DNA from: Petrolisthes cinctipes
Taxonomy: Eukaryota > Arthropoda > Malacostraca > Decapoda > Porcellanidae
Assembly: GCA_033782935.1 (NCBI GenBank)
Contig: JAWQEG010000729.1
Location: 124,001 to 188,000 of the forward strand
Direction of reading: 5' to 3'
Length of the DNA: 64,000 nt
Shown: piece by piece, positions 39,401-54,411 of the stretch
Layout: each line of letters begins with the position of its first letter
Numbering within the stretch: position 1 is the first letter of the stretch
The notes under the pieces: model-generated
What the model was told of the DNA's origin: nothing
Databases searched by the model: none
Seen by the model: only the letters and a program-made list of their open reading frames with translations
Made by a program: the position numbers and the translations under genes

Positions 39401-42400
39401 CCCAAAGTCGATATCTCAAATTCAGGCTCCAAACACCCGAAAATTCGATATTTTGGGGTCCCAGAAGCAATCTGTACATGCCTACTTTGTGTTAGAATAT
39501 TTTAAAAATACAGGCCCATAACATGCTGAAAATCGATATTTTATGTGCCAAAAGTCGATATCTCAAATTAAGGCCCAAAACACCCGAGAATTCGATAATT
39601 TGGGGTCCCAGAAGCGATCTGTACATGCCTACTCCCTGTTAGAGTATTTTCAAAATACAGGCCCAAAACATACTGAAAATCGATCTTTTAGGTGCCCAAA
39701 AGTCGATATGTGCATGCATCTTCTGTATCCTTTTATATCTCAAATTCAGGCTCAAAACACCCGAAAATTCGATATTTTTGGTTCTATAAGCGATCTGTAC
39801 GTGCCTACTCAGTGCTAGAATGTTTTCAAAATATAGGCTCAAAACATGCTAAAAATCGATATTTTAAGTGTCCAAAGTCGATATGTGCATGCATCTTCTG
39901 TAACTGTTTATATCTCAAATTCAGGCTCAAAACACCCGAAAATTCGGTATTTTTGGGGTCCCAGAAGCGAACTGTACATGCCTACTCCGTGTTAGAGTAT
40001 TTTCAAAATACAGGCCCAAAACATACTGAAAATCGATCTTTTAGGTGCCCAAAAGTCGATATGTGCCTGCATCTTCATTACCCGTTTATATCTCAAATTC
40101 AGGCCCAAAACACCCAAAAGTTCGATATTTTGGGGTCCCTGCAGTGATCTGTACATGCCTACTCCATGTTAGAGTATTTTCAAAATACAGGCCGAAAACA
40201 TACTGAAAATCGATATTTTAGGTGCCCAAAGTTAATATGCGCATACATCTTATGTACCCGTTTATATCTTAAATTCAGGCTCAAAACACCCGAAAATTCA
40301 ATATTTTGGGGACTCAGAAGCGATCAGTACATACCTACTCATTGCTAGAATATTATCAAAATATAGGTCTAAAACATGCTAAATATCGATATTTTAGGTG
40401 CCTAAAGTTGATATCTCAAATTCAGGCCCAAAACACCCGAAAATTCGATATTTTGGGGTCCCAGAAGCGATCTGTACATGCCTACTCCGTGTTAGAGTAT
40501 TTTCAAAATACAGGCCCAAAACATACTGAAAATCGATCTTTTAGGTGCCTAAAAGTCGATATGTGCATGCATCTTCTGTACCCGTTTATATCTCAAATTT
40601 AGGCTCAAAACACCCGAAAATTCGATACTTTGGGGTCCCAGAAGCGATCTCTACATGCCTACTTCGTGTTAGAGTATTTTCAAAATACAGGCCCAAAACA
40701 TGCTAAAAATCGATATTTTAGGTGCCCAAAGTCGATATCTCAAATTAAGGCCCAAAACACCCGAAAATTCGTTATTATGGGGTCCCAGAAGCGATCTGTA
40801 CATGCCTACTCCGTGTTAGAGTATTTTCAAAATACAGGCCTAAAACATGCTGAAAATCGATATTTTAGGTGCCCAAAGTCAATATGTGGATGCATTTTAA
40901 GTACCCGTTTATATCTCAATTTCAGGCTCAAAACACCCGAAAATTCGATATTTTTGGGTCCCAGAAGCGATCTGTACTTGCCTACTAAGTGCTAGAATAT
41001 TTTCAAAATATAGGTCCAAAACATGCTAAATATCGATATTTTAGGTGCCTAAAGTCGATATCTCAAATTCAGGCACAAAACACCGCAAATTCGATATTTT
41101 GGGGTCCCAGAAGCGATCTGTACATGCCTACTCCGTGTTAGAGTATTTTCAAAATGCAGGCCCAAAACATACTGAAAATCGATCTTTTTAGGTGCCCAAA
41201 AGTCGATATGTGCATGCATCTTCTGTACCCGTTTATATCTCAAATTTAGGCTCAAAACACCCGAAAATTCGATATTTTGGGGTCCCAGAAGCGATCTGTA
41301 CATGCCTACTTTGTGTTAGAATATTTTAAAAATACAGGCCCAAAACATGCTGAAAATCGATATTTTCGGTGCCAAAAGTCGATATCTCAAATTAAGGCCC
41401 AAAACACCGGAGAATTCGATAATTTGGGGTCCCAGAAGCAATCTGTACATGCCTACTCCGTGTTAGAGTATTTTCAAAATACAGGCCCAAAACATACTGA
41501 AAATCGATCTTTTAGGTGCCCAAAAGTCGATATGTGCATGCATCTTCTGTATCCGTTTATATCTCAAATTCAGGCTCAAAACACCCGAAAATTCGGTATT
41601 TTTTGGTCCTTGAAGCGATCCATACATGCCTACTCCGTGTTAGAGTATTTTCAAAATACAGGCCCAAAACATACTGAAAATCGATCTTTTAGGTGCCCAA
41701 AGTCAATATGCGCATGCATCTTCTGTACCCGTTTATATCTTAAATTCAGGCTTAAAACACCCTAAAATTCGATATTTTGGGGTCCCAGAAGCGATCTGTA
41801 CATACCTACTCATTGCTAGAATATTTTCAAAATACAGGCCCAAAACATGCTAAAATTGATATTTTAGGTGCCCAAAGTCGATATCTCAAATTAAGGCCCT
41901 AAACACCCGAAAATTCGATATTTTGGGGTCCCAGAAGCGATCTGTACATACCTACTCATTGCTAGAATATTTTCAGAATATAGGCCCAAAACATGCTAAA
42001 AATCGATATTTCAGGTGCCCAAAGTCGATATCTCAAATTCAGACTCAAAACACCCGAAAATTCTATATTTTTGGGTCCCAGAAGCGATCTGTACATGCCT
42101 ACTCATTGCTAGAATATTTTCAAAATATAGGTCCAAAACATGCTAAAAATCGATATTTTAGGTGCCCAAAGTCGATATCTCAATTTCAGGACCAAAATAC
42201 TCGAAAATTCGATATTTTTGGGTCTAGAAGCGATCTGTACATGCTTACTCAGTGCTAGAACATTTTCAAAATATAGGCTCAAATCATGCTAAAAATCGAT
42301 ATTTTAAGTGTCCAAAGTCGATATGTGCATGCATCTTCAGTACCCGTTTATATCTCAAATTCAGGCTCAAAACACCCGAGAATTCGATATTTTTGGGTCC

Positions 42401-45050
42401 CAGAAGTGATCTGTACATGCCTACTCAGTGCTAGAATAATTTCAAAATGTAGGTCCAAAACATGCTAAAAATCGATATTTAAGGTGCCCAAAGTCGATAT
42501 ATCAAATTCAGGAACAAAACACCCCAAAATTCGATATTTTGGGGTCCCAGAAGCAATCTGTACATGCCTACTCCGTGTTAGAGTATTTTCAAAATACTGG
42601 ACCAAAACATACTGAAAATCGATCTTTTAGGTGCACAAAAGTCGATATGTGCATGCATCTTCTGTACCCGTTTATATCTCAAATTCAGGCTCCAAACACC
42701 CGAAAATTCGATATTTTGGGGTCCCAGAAGCGATCTGTACATGCCTAATCAGATACAGGCACAAAACATGCTAAAAATCGATATTTTTGGTGCCCAAAGT
42801 CAATATGTGTATGCATCTTCTGCACCCGTTTATATCCCAAAATCAACCACAAAACACCTGAAAATTCGATATTTTTGGGTCCCAGAAGCGATCTGTACAT
42901 GCCTACTCAGTGCTAGAGTGTTTTCAAAATATAGGCTCAAAACATGCTAAAAATCGATATCTTAAGTGTCCAAAGTCGATATGTGCATGCATCATCTGTA
43001 CCCGTTTATATCTCAAATTGAGCGTCAAAACACTCGAAAATACGGTATTTTTTGGTCCTAGAAGCGATTTGTACATGCCTACTTCGTGTTACAGTATTTT
43101 CAAAATACAGGCCCAAAACATGCTAAAAAAAAATATTTTAAGTGCCCAAAGTCGATAACTCAAATAAAGGCCCAAAACACCCAAAAATTCGATATTTTGG
43201 GGTCCCTGAAGCAATCTGTACATGCCTACTTCGTGTTAGAGTATTTTCAAAATACAGGCCCAAAACATGCTAAGAAAAAATATTTTAGGTGCCCAAAGTC
43301 GATATCTCAAATTAAGCATCAAAACACCCGAAAATTCGATATTTTGGGGTCCCAGAAGCGATCTGTACATGCCTACTCCGTGTTAGAGTATTTTCAAAAT
43401 ACAGGCCCAAAACATACTGTAAATCGATATTTTAGGTGCCCAAAGTTAATATGTGCATGCATCTTCTGTTCCCGTTTATATCTCAAATTCAGGCTCAAAA
43501 CACCCGAAAATTCAATATTTTGGGGTCCCACAAGCGATCTCTACATACCTACTCATTGCTAGAATATTTTCAAATTATAGGTCCAAAACATGCTAAATAT
43601 CGATATTTTAGGTGCCTAAAGTTGATATCTCAAATTCAGGCCCAAAACACCCGAAAATTCGATCTTTTTGGGTCCAAGAAGCGATCTGTACATACCTACC
43701 CATTGCTAAAATATTTTCAAAACATAGGCCCAAAACATGTTAAAAATCGATATTTCAGGTGCCCAAAGTTGATATCTCAAATTCAGGCTCAAAACACCCG
43801 AAAATTTGATATTTTTGGGTCCCAGAAGCGATCTGTACATGCCTACTCAGTGCTAGAATATTTTCAAAATATAGGTCCAAAACATGCTAAAAATCGATAT
43901 TTTAGGTGCCCAAAGTCAATATCTCAAATTCAGGCCCAAAACACCCGAAAATTCGATATTTTTGGTTCTATAAGCGATCTGTACGTGCCTACTCAGTGCT
44001 AGAATGTTTTCAAAATATAGGTTCAAAACATGCTAAAAATCGATATTTTAAGTGTCCAAAGTCGATATGTGCATGCATCTTCTGTACCTGTTTATATCTC
44101 AAATTCAGGCTCAAAACACCCGAAAATTCGGTATTTTGGGGGTCCCAGAAGCGAACTGTACATGCCTACTCCGTGTTAGAGTATTTTCAAAATACAGGCC
44201 CAAAACATACTGAAAATCGATTTGTTAGGTGCCCAAAAGTCGATATGTGCCTGCATCTTCATTACCCGTTTATATCTCAAATTCAGGCCCAAAACACCCA
44301 AAAGTTCGATATTTTGGGGTCCCTGCAGTGATCTGTACATGCCTACTCCATGTTAGAGTATTTTCAAAATACAGGCCGAAAACATAATGAAAATCGATAT
44401 TTTAGGTGCCCAAAGTTAATATGCGCATACATCTTCTGTACCCGTTTATATCTTAAATTCAGGCTCAAAACACCCGAAAATTCAATATTTTGGGGACCCA
44501 GAAGCGATCTGTACATGCCTACTTCGTGTTAGAGTATTTTCAAAATACAGGCCCAAAACATGCTAAAAAAAAATATTTTAGGTGCCCAAAGTCGATATCT
44601 CAAATTAAGGCCCAAAACACCCGAAAATTCGATATTTTGGGGTCCCAGAAGCGATCTGTACATACCTACTCATTGCTAGAATATTTTCAAATTATAGGTC
44701 CAAAACATGCTAAATATCGATATTTTAGGTGCCTAAAGTCGATATCTCAAATTCAGGCCCAAAACACCCGAAAATTCGATATTTTGGGGTCCTAGAAGCG
44801 ATCTGTACATACCCACTCCGTGTTAGAGTATTTTCAAAATACAGGCCCAAAACATACTGAAAATCGATCTTTTAGGTGCCCAAAAGTCGATATGTGCATT
44901 CATCTTCTGTACCCGTTTATATCTCAAATTTAGAATCAAAACACCCGAAAATTCGATATTTTGGGGTCCCAGAAGCGATCTGTACATGCCTACTTCGTGT
45001 TAGAGGATTTTCAAAATACAGGTCCATAACATGCTGAAAATCGATATTTT
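39400..45050. repeat. Array segment with a 4,184-bp block pair
   Basis: About 39,770-40,310 matches 43,954-44,494 at offset 4,184. Shared markers are 'tttggttctataagcg', 'tgatctgtacatgcctactc' preceded by 'ccctgcag', and 'ccaaaagttcgat'. The subfamily in which 'atcgatatttt' is replaced by an A-run ('aaaaaaatatttta') begins here (near 43,128, 43,275 and 44,568). I saw no non-satellite sequence. Confidence 0.8.
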
Positions 45051-48000
45051 AGGTGCCCAAAGTCAATATGTACATGCATCTTGTGTACCCGTTTATATCT
45101 CAAATTAAGGCTCAAAACACCCGAAAATTCGATATTTTGGGGTCCCAGAAGCGATCTGTACATGCCTACTCCGTGTTAGAGTATTTTCAAAATAAAGGCC
45201 CAAAACATGCTCAAAATCGATATTTTAGGTGCAAAAAGTTAATACGTGCATGCATCTTCTGTACCCGTTTATATCTCATATTCAGGCTCAAAACACCCGA
45301 AAATTCGATATTTTGGGGTCCCAGAAGGGATCTGTACATGCCTACTCAGATACAGGCCCAAAACATGCTGAAAATAGATATTTTAGGTGCCCAAACTCAA
45401 TATGTGTTTGCACCTTTTGCACCCGTTTATATCCCAAATTTAACCTCAAAACACCCGAAAATTCGATATTTTGGGGTCCCAGAAGCGATTTGTACATGCC
45501 TACTCCGTGTTAGAGTATTTTCAAAATATAGGCCCAAAACATGCTGAAAATCGATCTTTTAGGTGCCCAAAGTCAATATGTGCATGCATCTTCTGTACCC
45601 GTTTTTATTTAAAATTTAGGCTCAAAACACCCGAAAATTCGATATTTTGGGGACCCAGAAGCGATATGTACATGCCTACTTCGTGTTAGAGTATTTTCAA
45701 AATACAGGCCCAAAACGTGCTAAAAATCAATATTTTAGGTGCCCAAAGTCGATATCTCAAATTAAGGGCCAAAACACCCGAAAATTCAATATTTTGGGTC
45801 CCAGAAGCGATCTGTACATACCAACTCATTGCTAAAATATTTTCAAAGAATAGGTCCAAAACATGTTAAAAATCGATATTTCAGGTGCCCAAAGTTGATA
45901 TCTCAAATTCAGGCTCAAAACACCCGAAAATTTGATATTTTTGTGTCCCAGAAGCGATCTGTACATGCCTACTCAGTGCTAGAATATTTTCAAAATATAG
46001 GTCCAAAACATGCTAAAAATCGATATTTTAGGTGCCCAAAGTCGATATCTCAAATTCAGGAACAAAAAACCCGAAAATTCGATATTTTTGGTTCTAGAAG
46101 CGATCTGTACGTGCCTACTCAGTGCTAGAATGTTTTCAAAATATGGGCTCAAAACATGCTCAAAATCGATATTTTAAGTGTCCAAATTCGATATGTGCAT
46201 GCATCTTCTGTACCTGTTTATATCTCAAATTCAGGCTCAAAACACCCGAAAATTCGGTATTTTTGGGTCCTAGAAGCGATCTGTACATGCCTACTCCTAG
46301 TTAGAATGTTTTCTAGATACAGACCCAAAACATGCTCAAAATCGATATTTTCGGTGCCCAAAAGTCGATATGTGCATGCATCTTCAGTACCCGTTTATAT
46401 CTCAAATTCAGGCTCAAAACACCCGAAAATTCGATATTTTGGGGTCCCTGAAGCGATCTGGACATGCCTACTCCGTGTTAGAGTATTTTCAAAATACAGG
46501 CCGAAAACATACTGAAAATCGATCTTTTAAGTGCCCAAAAGTCGATATGTGTATGCATCTTCTATACCCGTTTATATCTCAAATTTAGGCTCAAAACACC
46601 AAAAAATTCGATATTTTGGGGTCCCAGAAGCGATCTGTACATGCCTACTTATTGTTAGAGTATTTTCAAAATACAAGCCCAAAACATGCTACAAAAAAAT
46701 ATTTTAGGTGCCCAAAGTCGATACCTCAAATTAAGGCCCAAAACACCCGAAAATTTGATATTTTGGGGTCCTAGAAGCGATCTGTACATGCCTACTCCGT
46801 GTTAGAGTATTTTCAAAATGCAGGCCCAAAACATGCTGAAAATCGATATTTTAGGTTCCCAAAGTCAATATGTGCATGCATCTTCTGTACCCGTTTATAT
46901 ATCAAATTCAGTCTCAAAACACCCGAAAATTTGATATTTTTGGTCCCAGAAGCGATCTGTACATGCCTACTCAGTGCTAGAATATTTTCAAAATATAGGT
47001 CCAAAACATGCTAAATATCGATATTTTAGCTGCCTAAAGTCGATATCTCAAATTCAGGCCCAAATCACCCGAAAATTCGATATTTTGGGGTCCCAGAAGC
47101 GATCTGTACATGCCCACTCCGTGTTAGAGTATTTTCAAAATACAGGCCCAAATATACTGAAAATCGATCTTTTAGGTGCCCAAAAGTCGATAAGTGCATG
47201 CATCTTCTGTACCCGTTTATATCTCAAATTTAGGCTCAAAACACCCGAAAATTCGATATTTTGGGGTCCAAGAAGCGATCTGTACATGCCTACTTCGTGT
47301 TAGAGGATTTTCAAAATACAGGCCCATAACATGCTGAAAATCGATATTTTAGGTGCCCAAAGTCAATATGTACATGCATCTTGTGTACCCGTTTATATCT
47401 CAAATTAAGGCTCCAAACACCCGAAAATTCGATATTTTGGGGTCCCAGAAGCGATCTGTACATGCCTACTCCGTGTTAGAGTATTTTCAAAATAAAGGCC
47501 CAAAACATGCTGAAAATCGATATTTTAGGTACCCAAAGTCAATACGTGCATGCATCTTCTGTACCCGTTTATATCTCAAATTCAGGCTCAAAACACCCGA
47601 AAATTCGATATTTTGGGGTCCCAGAAGGGATCTTTGCATGCCTACTCATATACAGGCCCAAAACATGCTGAAAATAGATATTTTAGGTGCCCAAGCTCAA
47701 TATGTGTATGCATCTTTTGCACCCGTTTATATCCCAAATTTAACCTCAAAACACCCGAAAATTCGATATTTTGGGGTCCCAGAAGCGATTTGTACATGCC
47801 TACTCCGTGTTAGAGTATTTTCAAAATATAGGCCCAAAACATGCTGAAAATCGATCTTTTAGGTGCCCAAAGTCAATATGTACTTGCATCTTCTGTACCC
47901 GTTTTTATTTAAAATTTAGGCTCAAAACACCCGAAAATTCGATATTTTGGGGTCCCAGGAGCGATCTGTACATGCCTACTCAGTGCTAGAATATTTTCGA

Positions 48001-51000
48001 ACTATAGGCCCAAAACGTGCTAAAAATTGATATTTTAGGTGCCCTAAGTCGATATCTCAAATTCAGGCTCAAAACACACGAAAATTCGATATTTTGGGGT
48101 CCCAGAAGCGATCTGTACATGCCTACTTCGTGTTAGAGTATTTTCAAAATACAGGCCCAAAACGTGCTAAAAATCGATATTTTAGGTGCCCGAAGTCGAT
48201 ATCTCAAATTAAGGGCCAAAACACCCGAAAATTCGATATTTTGGGGTCCCAGAAGCGATCTGTACATACCTACTCATTGCTAAAATATTTTCAAAACATA
48301 GGTCCAAAACTTGTTAAAAATCGATATTTCAGGTGCCCAAAGTTGATATCTCAAATTCAGGCTCAAAACACCCGAAAATTTGATATTTTTGTGTCCCAGA
48401 AGCGATCTGTACATGCCTACTCAGTGCTAGAATATTTTCAAAATATAGGTCCAAAACATGCTAAAAATCGATATTTTAGGTGCCCAAAGTCGATATCTCA
48501 ATTTCAGGCCCAAAACACTCGAAAATTCGATATTTTTGGTTCTAGAAGCGATATGTACGAGCCTACTCAGTGCTAGAATGTTTTCAAAATATGGGCTCAA
48601 AACATGCTAAAAATTGATATTTTAAGTGTCCAAAGTCGATATGTGCATGCATCTTCTGTACCTGTTTATATCTCAAATTCAGGCTCAAAACACCCGAAAA
48701 CTCGGTATTTTTGGGTCCTGGAAGCGATCTGTACATGCCTACTCCTAGTTAGAATGTTTTCTAGATAAAGACCCAAAACATGCTCAAAATCGATATTTTC
48801 GGTGCCCAAAAGTCGATATGTGCATGCATCTTCAGTACCCGTTTATATCTCAAATTCAGGCTCAAAACACCCGAAAATTCGATATTTTGGGGTCCCTGAA
48901 GCGATCTGGACATGCCTACTCCGTGTTAGAGTATTTTCAAAATACAGGCCCAAAACATGCTGAAAATCGATATTTTAGGTGCCCAAAGTCAATATGTGCA
49001 TGCATCTTCTGTACCCGTTTATATCTCGAATTCATGCTCAAAACACACGAAAATTCGATATTTTTGGGTACCAGAAGCGATCTGTACATGCCTACTCAGT
49101 GCTAGAATATTTTTAAAATATAGGTCCAAAACACTCTAAATATCGATATTTTAAGTGCCTAAAATCGATATCTCAAATTCAGGCCCAAAACACCCGAAAA
49201 TTCGATATTTTGGTGTCCCAGAAGCGATCTGTACATGCCTACTCCGTGTTAGAGTATTTTCAAAATACAGGCCGAAAACTTACTGAAAATCGATCTTTTA
49301 AGTGCCCAAAAGTCGATATGTGTATGCATCTTCTATACCCGTTTATATCTCAAATTTAGGCTCAAAAAACCCGAATATTCGATATTTTGGGGTCCCAGAA
49401 ACGATCTGTACATGCCTACTTCGTGTTAGAGTATTTTCAAAATACAAGCCCAAAACATGCTAAAAAAAAATATTTTAGGTGCCCAAAGTCGATATCTCAA
49501 ATTAAGGCCCAAAACACCCGAAAATTCGACATTTTGGGGTCCTAGAAGCGATCTGTACATGCCTACTCCGTGTTAGAGTATTTTCAAAATACAGGCCCAA
49601 AACATGCTAAAAATCGATATTTTAGGTGCCCAAAGTCAATATGTGCATGCATCTTCTGTACCCGTTTATATCTCAAATTTAGGCTCAAAACACCCGAAAA
49701 TTCGATATTTTTGGTTCTAGAAGCGATCTGTACGAGCCTACTCAGTGCTAGAATGTTTTCAAAATATGGGCTCAAAACATGCTAAAAATTGATATTTTAA
49801 GTGTCCAAAGTCGATATGTGCATGCATCTTCTGTACCCGTTTATATCTCAAATTCAGGCTCAAAACACCCGAAAATTTGATATTTTTGGGTCCCAGAAGC
49901 GATCTGTACATGCCTACTTCGTGTTAGAGGATTTTCAAAATACAGGCCCATAACATGCTGAAAATCGATATTTTAGGTGCCCAAAGTCAATACGTGCATG
50001 CATTTTCTGTACCCGTTTATATCTCAAATTCAGGCTCAAAACACCCGAAAATTCGATATTTTGGGGTCCCAGAAGGGATCTGTACATGCCTACTCAGATA
50101 CAGGCCCAAAACATGCTGAAAATAGATATTTTAGGTGCCCAAACTCAATGTGTATGCATCTTTTGCACCTGTTTATATCCCAAATTTAACCTCAAAACAC
50201 CCGAAAATTCGATATTTTGGGGTCCCAGAAGCGATTTGTACATGCCTACTCCGTGTTAGAGTATTTTCAAAATATAGGCCCAAAACATGCTGAAAATCGA
50301 TCTTTTAGGTGCCGAAAGTCAATATGTGAATGCATCTTATGTACCCGTTTTTATTTAAAATTTAGGCTCAAAACTCCCGAAAATTCGATATTTTGGGGTC
50401 CCTGAAGCGATCTGTACATGCCTACTCAGTCCTAGAATATTATCAAAATATAGGCCCAAAAAGTGCTAAAAATTGATATTTTAGGTGCCCTAAGTCGATA
50501 TCTCAAATTCATGCTCAAAACACCCGAAAAGTCGATATTTTGGGGTCCCAGAAGCGATCTGTACATGCCTAATCAGATACAGGCCAACAAACATGCTGAA
50601 AATCGATATTTTTGGTGCCCAAAGTCAATATGTGTATGCATCTTCAGTACCCGTTTATATCTCAAATTCAGGCTCAAAACACTCGAAAATTCGATATTTT
50701 GGGGTCCCAGAAGCGATCTGTACATGCCTACTTCGTGTTAGAGTATTTTCAAAATACAGGCCCAAAACATGCTAAAACAAAATATTTTAGGTGCCCAAAG
50801 TCGATAACTCAAATAAAGGCCCAAAACACCCGAAAATTCGATATTTGGGGTCCCAGAAGCGATCTGTACATGCCTACTCCGTGTTAGAGTATTTTCAAAA
50901 TACAGGCCGAAAACATACTGTAAATCGATATTTTAGGTGCCCAAAGTCAACATGTGCATGCATCTTCAGTACCCGTTTATATCTCAAATTCAGGCTCAAA

Positions 51001-52560
51001 TCTCCCGAAAATTCGATATTTTGGGGTACTTGAAGCGATCTGTACATGCCTACTCCGTGTTAGAGTATTTTAAAAATACAGGCCCAAAACATGCTGATAA
51101 TCGATATTTTTGGTGCCCAAAGTCAATATGTGCATGGATCTTCTGTACCCGTTTATATCTCAAATTCAGGCTCAAAACACCCGAACATTCAATATTTTGG
51201 GGTCACAGAAGCGATCTGTACATACCTACTCATTGCTAGAATATTTTCAAATTATAGGTCCAAAACATGCTAAATATCGATATTTTAGGTGCCTAAAGTT
51301 GATATCTCAAATTCAGGCCAAAAACACCCGAAAATTCGATATTTTGGTGTCCAAGAAGTGATCTGTACATGCCTACTCCATGTTCGAGTATTTTCAAAAT
51401 ACAGGCCCAAAACCTAATGAAAATCGATCTTTTAGGTGCCCAAAAGTCGATATGTGCATGCATCTTCTGTACCCGTTTATATCTCAAATTCAGGCTCAAA
51501 ACACCCGAAAATTCCATATTTTGGGGTCCCAGAAGCGATCTGTACATGCCTACTACGTGTTAGAGTATTTTCAAAATACAGGCCCAAAACATGGTAAAAA
51601 TCGATATTTTAGGTGCCCAAAGTCGATATCTCAAATTAAGGCCCAAAACACCAGAAAATTCGATATTTTGGGCTCCCAGAAGCGATCTGTACATACCTAC
51701 TCATTGCTAAAATATTTTCAAAACATAGGCCCAAAACATGTTAAAAATCGATATTTCAGGTGCTCAAAGTTGATATCTCAAATTCAGGCTCAAAACACCC
51801 GAAAATTTGATATTTTAGGGTCCCAGAAGCGATCTGTACATACCTACTCAGTGCTAGAATATTTTCAAAATATAGGTCCAAAACATGCTAAAAATCGATA
51901 TTTTAGGTGCCCAAAGTCGATATCTCAAATTCAGGCCCAAAACACCTGAAAATTCGATATTTTTGGTTCTAGAAGCGATCTGTACGTGCCTACTCAGTGC
52001 TAGAATGTTTTCAAAATATAGGCTCAAAACATGATAAAAAATCGATATTTTAAGTGTCCAAAGTCGATATGTGCATGCATCTTCGGTACCCGTTTATATC
52101 TCAAATTCAGGCTTCAAACACCCGAAAATTCGATATTTTGAAGTCCCAGAAGCGATCTGTACATGCCTACTCCGTGTTAGAGTATTTTCAAAATACAGGC
52201 CTAAAACATGCTGAAAATCGATCTTTTATTTGCCCAAAGTCAATATGTACATGCATCTTGTGTACTCGTCTATATCTCAAATTAAGGCTCCAAACACATG
52301 AAAATTCGATATTTTGGGGCCCCAGAAGCGATTTGTACATGCCTACTCAGATACAGGCCCAAAACATGCTGAAAATAGATATTTTAGGTGCCCAAACTCA
52401 ATATGTGTATGCATCTTTTGCACCCGTTTATATCCCAAATTTATCCTCAAAACACCTGAAAATTCGATATTTTGGGGTCCCAGAAGCGATCTGTACATGC
52501 CTACTCAGTGCTAGAATATTTCCAAAATATAGGCCCAAAACATGCTAAAAATCGATATTA
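45050..52560. repeat. ~2.3-kb higher-order repeat, four copies
   Basis: The private variant 'gaaaatagatattttaggtg' occurs at about 45,370, 47,670, 50,118 and 52,371, with spacings of 2,300, 2,448 and 2,253 bp. About 45,053-45,650 matches 47,353-47,950 at offset 2,300; further on the offset is 2,447 because one extra 147-bp class A monomer (47,919-48,065) is present in the second copy. The linked marker 'cccgtttttatttaaaattt' lies at about 45,598, 47,898 and 50,344. Confidence 0.86.
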
Positions 52561-54411
52561 TAGGTGCCCAAGGTCGATATCTCAAATTCAGGCCCAAAAC
52601 ACCGGAAAATTCGATATTTTGGGGTCCTAGAAGCGATCTGTACATGCCTACTCCGTGTTAGAGGATTTTCAAAATACAGGCCCAAAACATGCTGAAAATC
52701 GATATTTTAGGTGTCCAAAGTCAATATGTGTATGCATCTTATGTACCCGTTTATATCTCAAATTAAGGCTGAAAACACCCGAAAATTAGATATTTTGGGG
52801 TCCCAGAAGCGATCTGTACATGCCTACTCAGTGCTAGAATATTTCCAAAATATAGGCCCAAAACATGCTAAAAATCGATATTATAGGTGCCCAAGGTCGA
52901 TATCTCAAATTCAGGCCCAAAACACCGGAAAATTCGATATTTTGGGGTCCTAGAAGCGATCTGTACATGCCTACCCCGTGTTATAGAATTTTCTGAATAC
53001 AGGCGCAAAACATGTTGAAAATCGATATTTTAAGTGTCCAAAGTCAATATGTGCATGGATCTTCTGTCCCCGTTTATATCACAAATTCAGGCTCAAAACA
53101 CCCGAAAATTCGGTATTTCTGGGTCCTAGAGGCGATCTCTACATGCCTAGTCCTAGTTAGAATGTTTTCAAGATACAGACCCAAAACATGCTCAAAATCG
53201 ATATTTTAGGTGCCCAAAAGTCGATATGTGCATGCATCTTCTGTACCCGTTTATATCTCAAATTCAACCTCAAAACACCCGAAAATTCGATATTTTGGGG
53301 TCCCAGAAGCGATCTGTACATGCCTACGCAGTGCTAGAATATTTTCAAAATACAGGCCCAAAACATGCTAAAAATCGATATTTTAGGTGCCCAAAGTCGA
53401 TATCTCAAATTCATGTCCAAAACACCCGAAAATTCGAGATTTTGGGGTCCCAGAAGCGATCTGAACATTCCTACTCCGTGTTAGAGTATTTTTAATATAC
53501 AGGCTCAAAACATACTGAAAATCGATCTTTTAGGTGCCCAAAAGTCGATATGTGTATGCATCTTCTGAACTCGTTTATATCCCAAATTCAACCTCAAAAC
53601 ACCCGAAAATTCGATATTTTAGGGTCCCAGAAGCGATCTGTACATGCCTACTCAGTGCTAGAATGTTTTCAAAATATAGGCTCAAAACATGCTCAAAATC
53701 GATATTTTAGGTGCCCAAAGTCAATACGTGCATGCATCTTCGGCATCAGATTATATTCCAAATTCATCCTCAAAACACCTGAAAATATGATATTTTGGGT
53801 TCCCAGAAGCGATCTGTACATGCCTACTCAGTGCTAGAACATTTTCAAAATATAGACCCAAAACATGCTATAATCGATATTTTAAGTGCCTTGAGTCGAT
53901 ATATCAAATTCAAGCCCAAAACACCCGAAAATTCGATATTTTTCGGTCCCAGAAGCGATCTGTACATGCCTATTCAGATACAGGCCCAAAACATGCTGAA
54001 AATCGATATTTTAGGTGCCCAAAGTCAATATGTGTATGTATCTTCTGCAACCGTTTATATCCCAAATTCAACCCCAAAACACCCGAAAATTCGATATTTT
54101 TCGGTCCCAGAAGCGATCTGTACATGCCTACTCAGTGCTAGAATGTTTTCAAAATATACGCTCAAAACAAGCTAAAAATCGATATTTCTAGTGTCCAAAG
54201 TCGATCTTCTGTACCCGTTTATATCTTAAATTCAGGCTCAAAACACCCGAAAATTCGGTATTTTTGGGTCCTAGAAGCGATATGTACATGCCTACTCCTA
54301 GTAAGAATGTTTTCAAGATACAGACCCAAAACATGCTCAAAATCGATATTTTAGGAGCCCAAAAGTCGATATGTGCATTCATCTTCTGTACCCGTTTATA
54401 TCTCAAATTCA
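52560..54411. repeat. Array segment before the 882-bp repeats
   Basis: Mixed full, class A and class B monomers. About 52,500-52,660 is partly repeated at 52,820-52,970 (shared 'tattataggtgcccaaggtcg'). About 53,160-53,700 resembles the 'cctacgcagtgctag' / 'ttcatgtcc' succession of 2.3-2.6 kb. A 12-base loss gives 'gtcgatcttctg' at 54,201. Confidence 0.78.
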
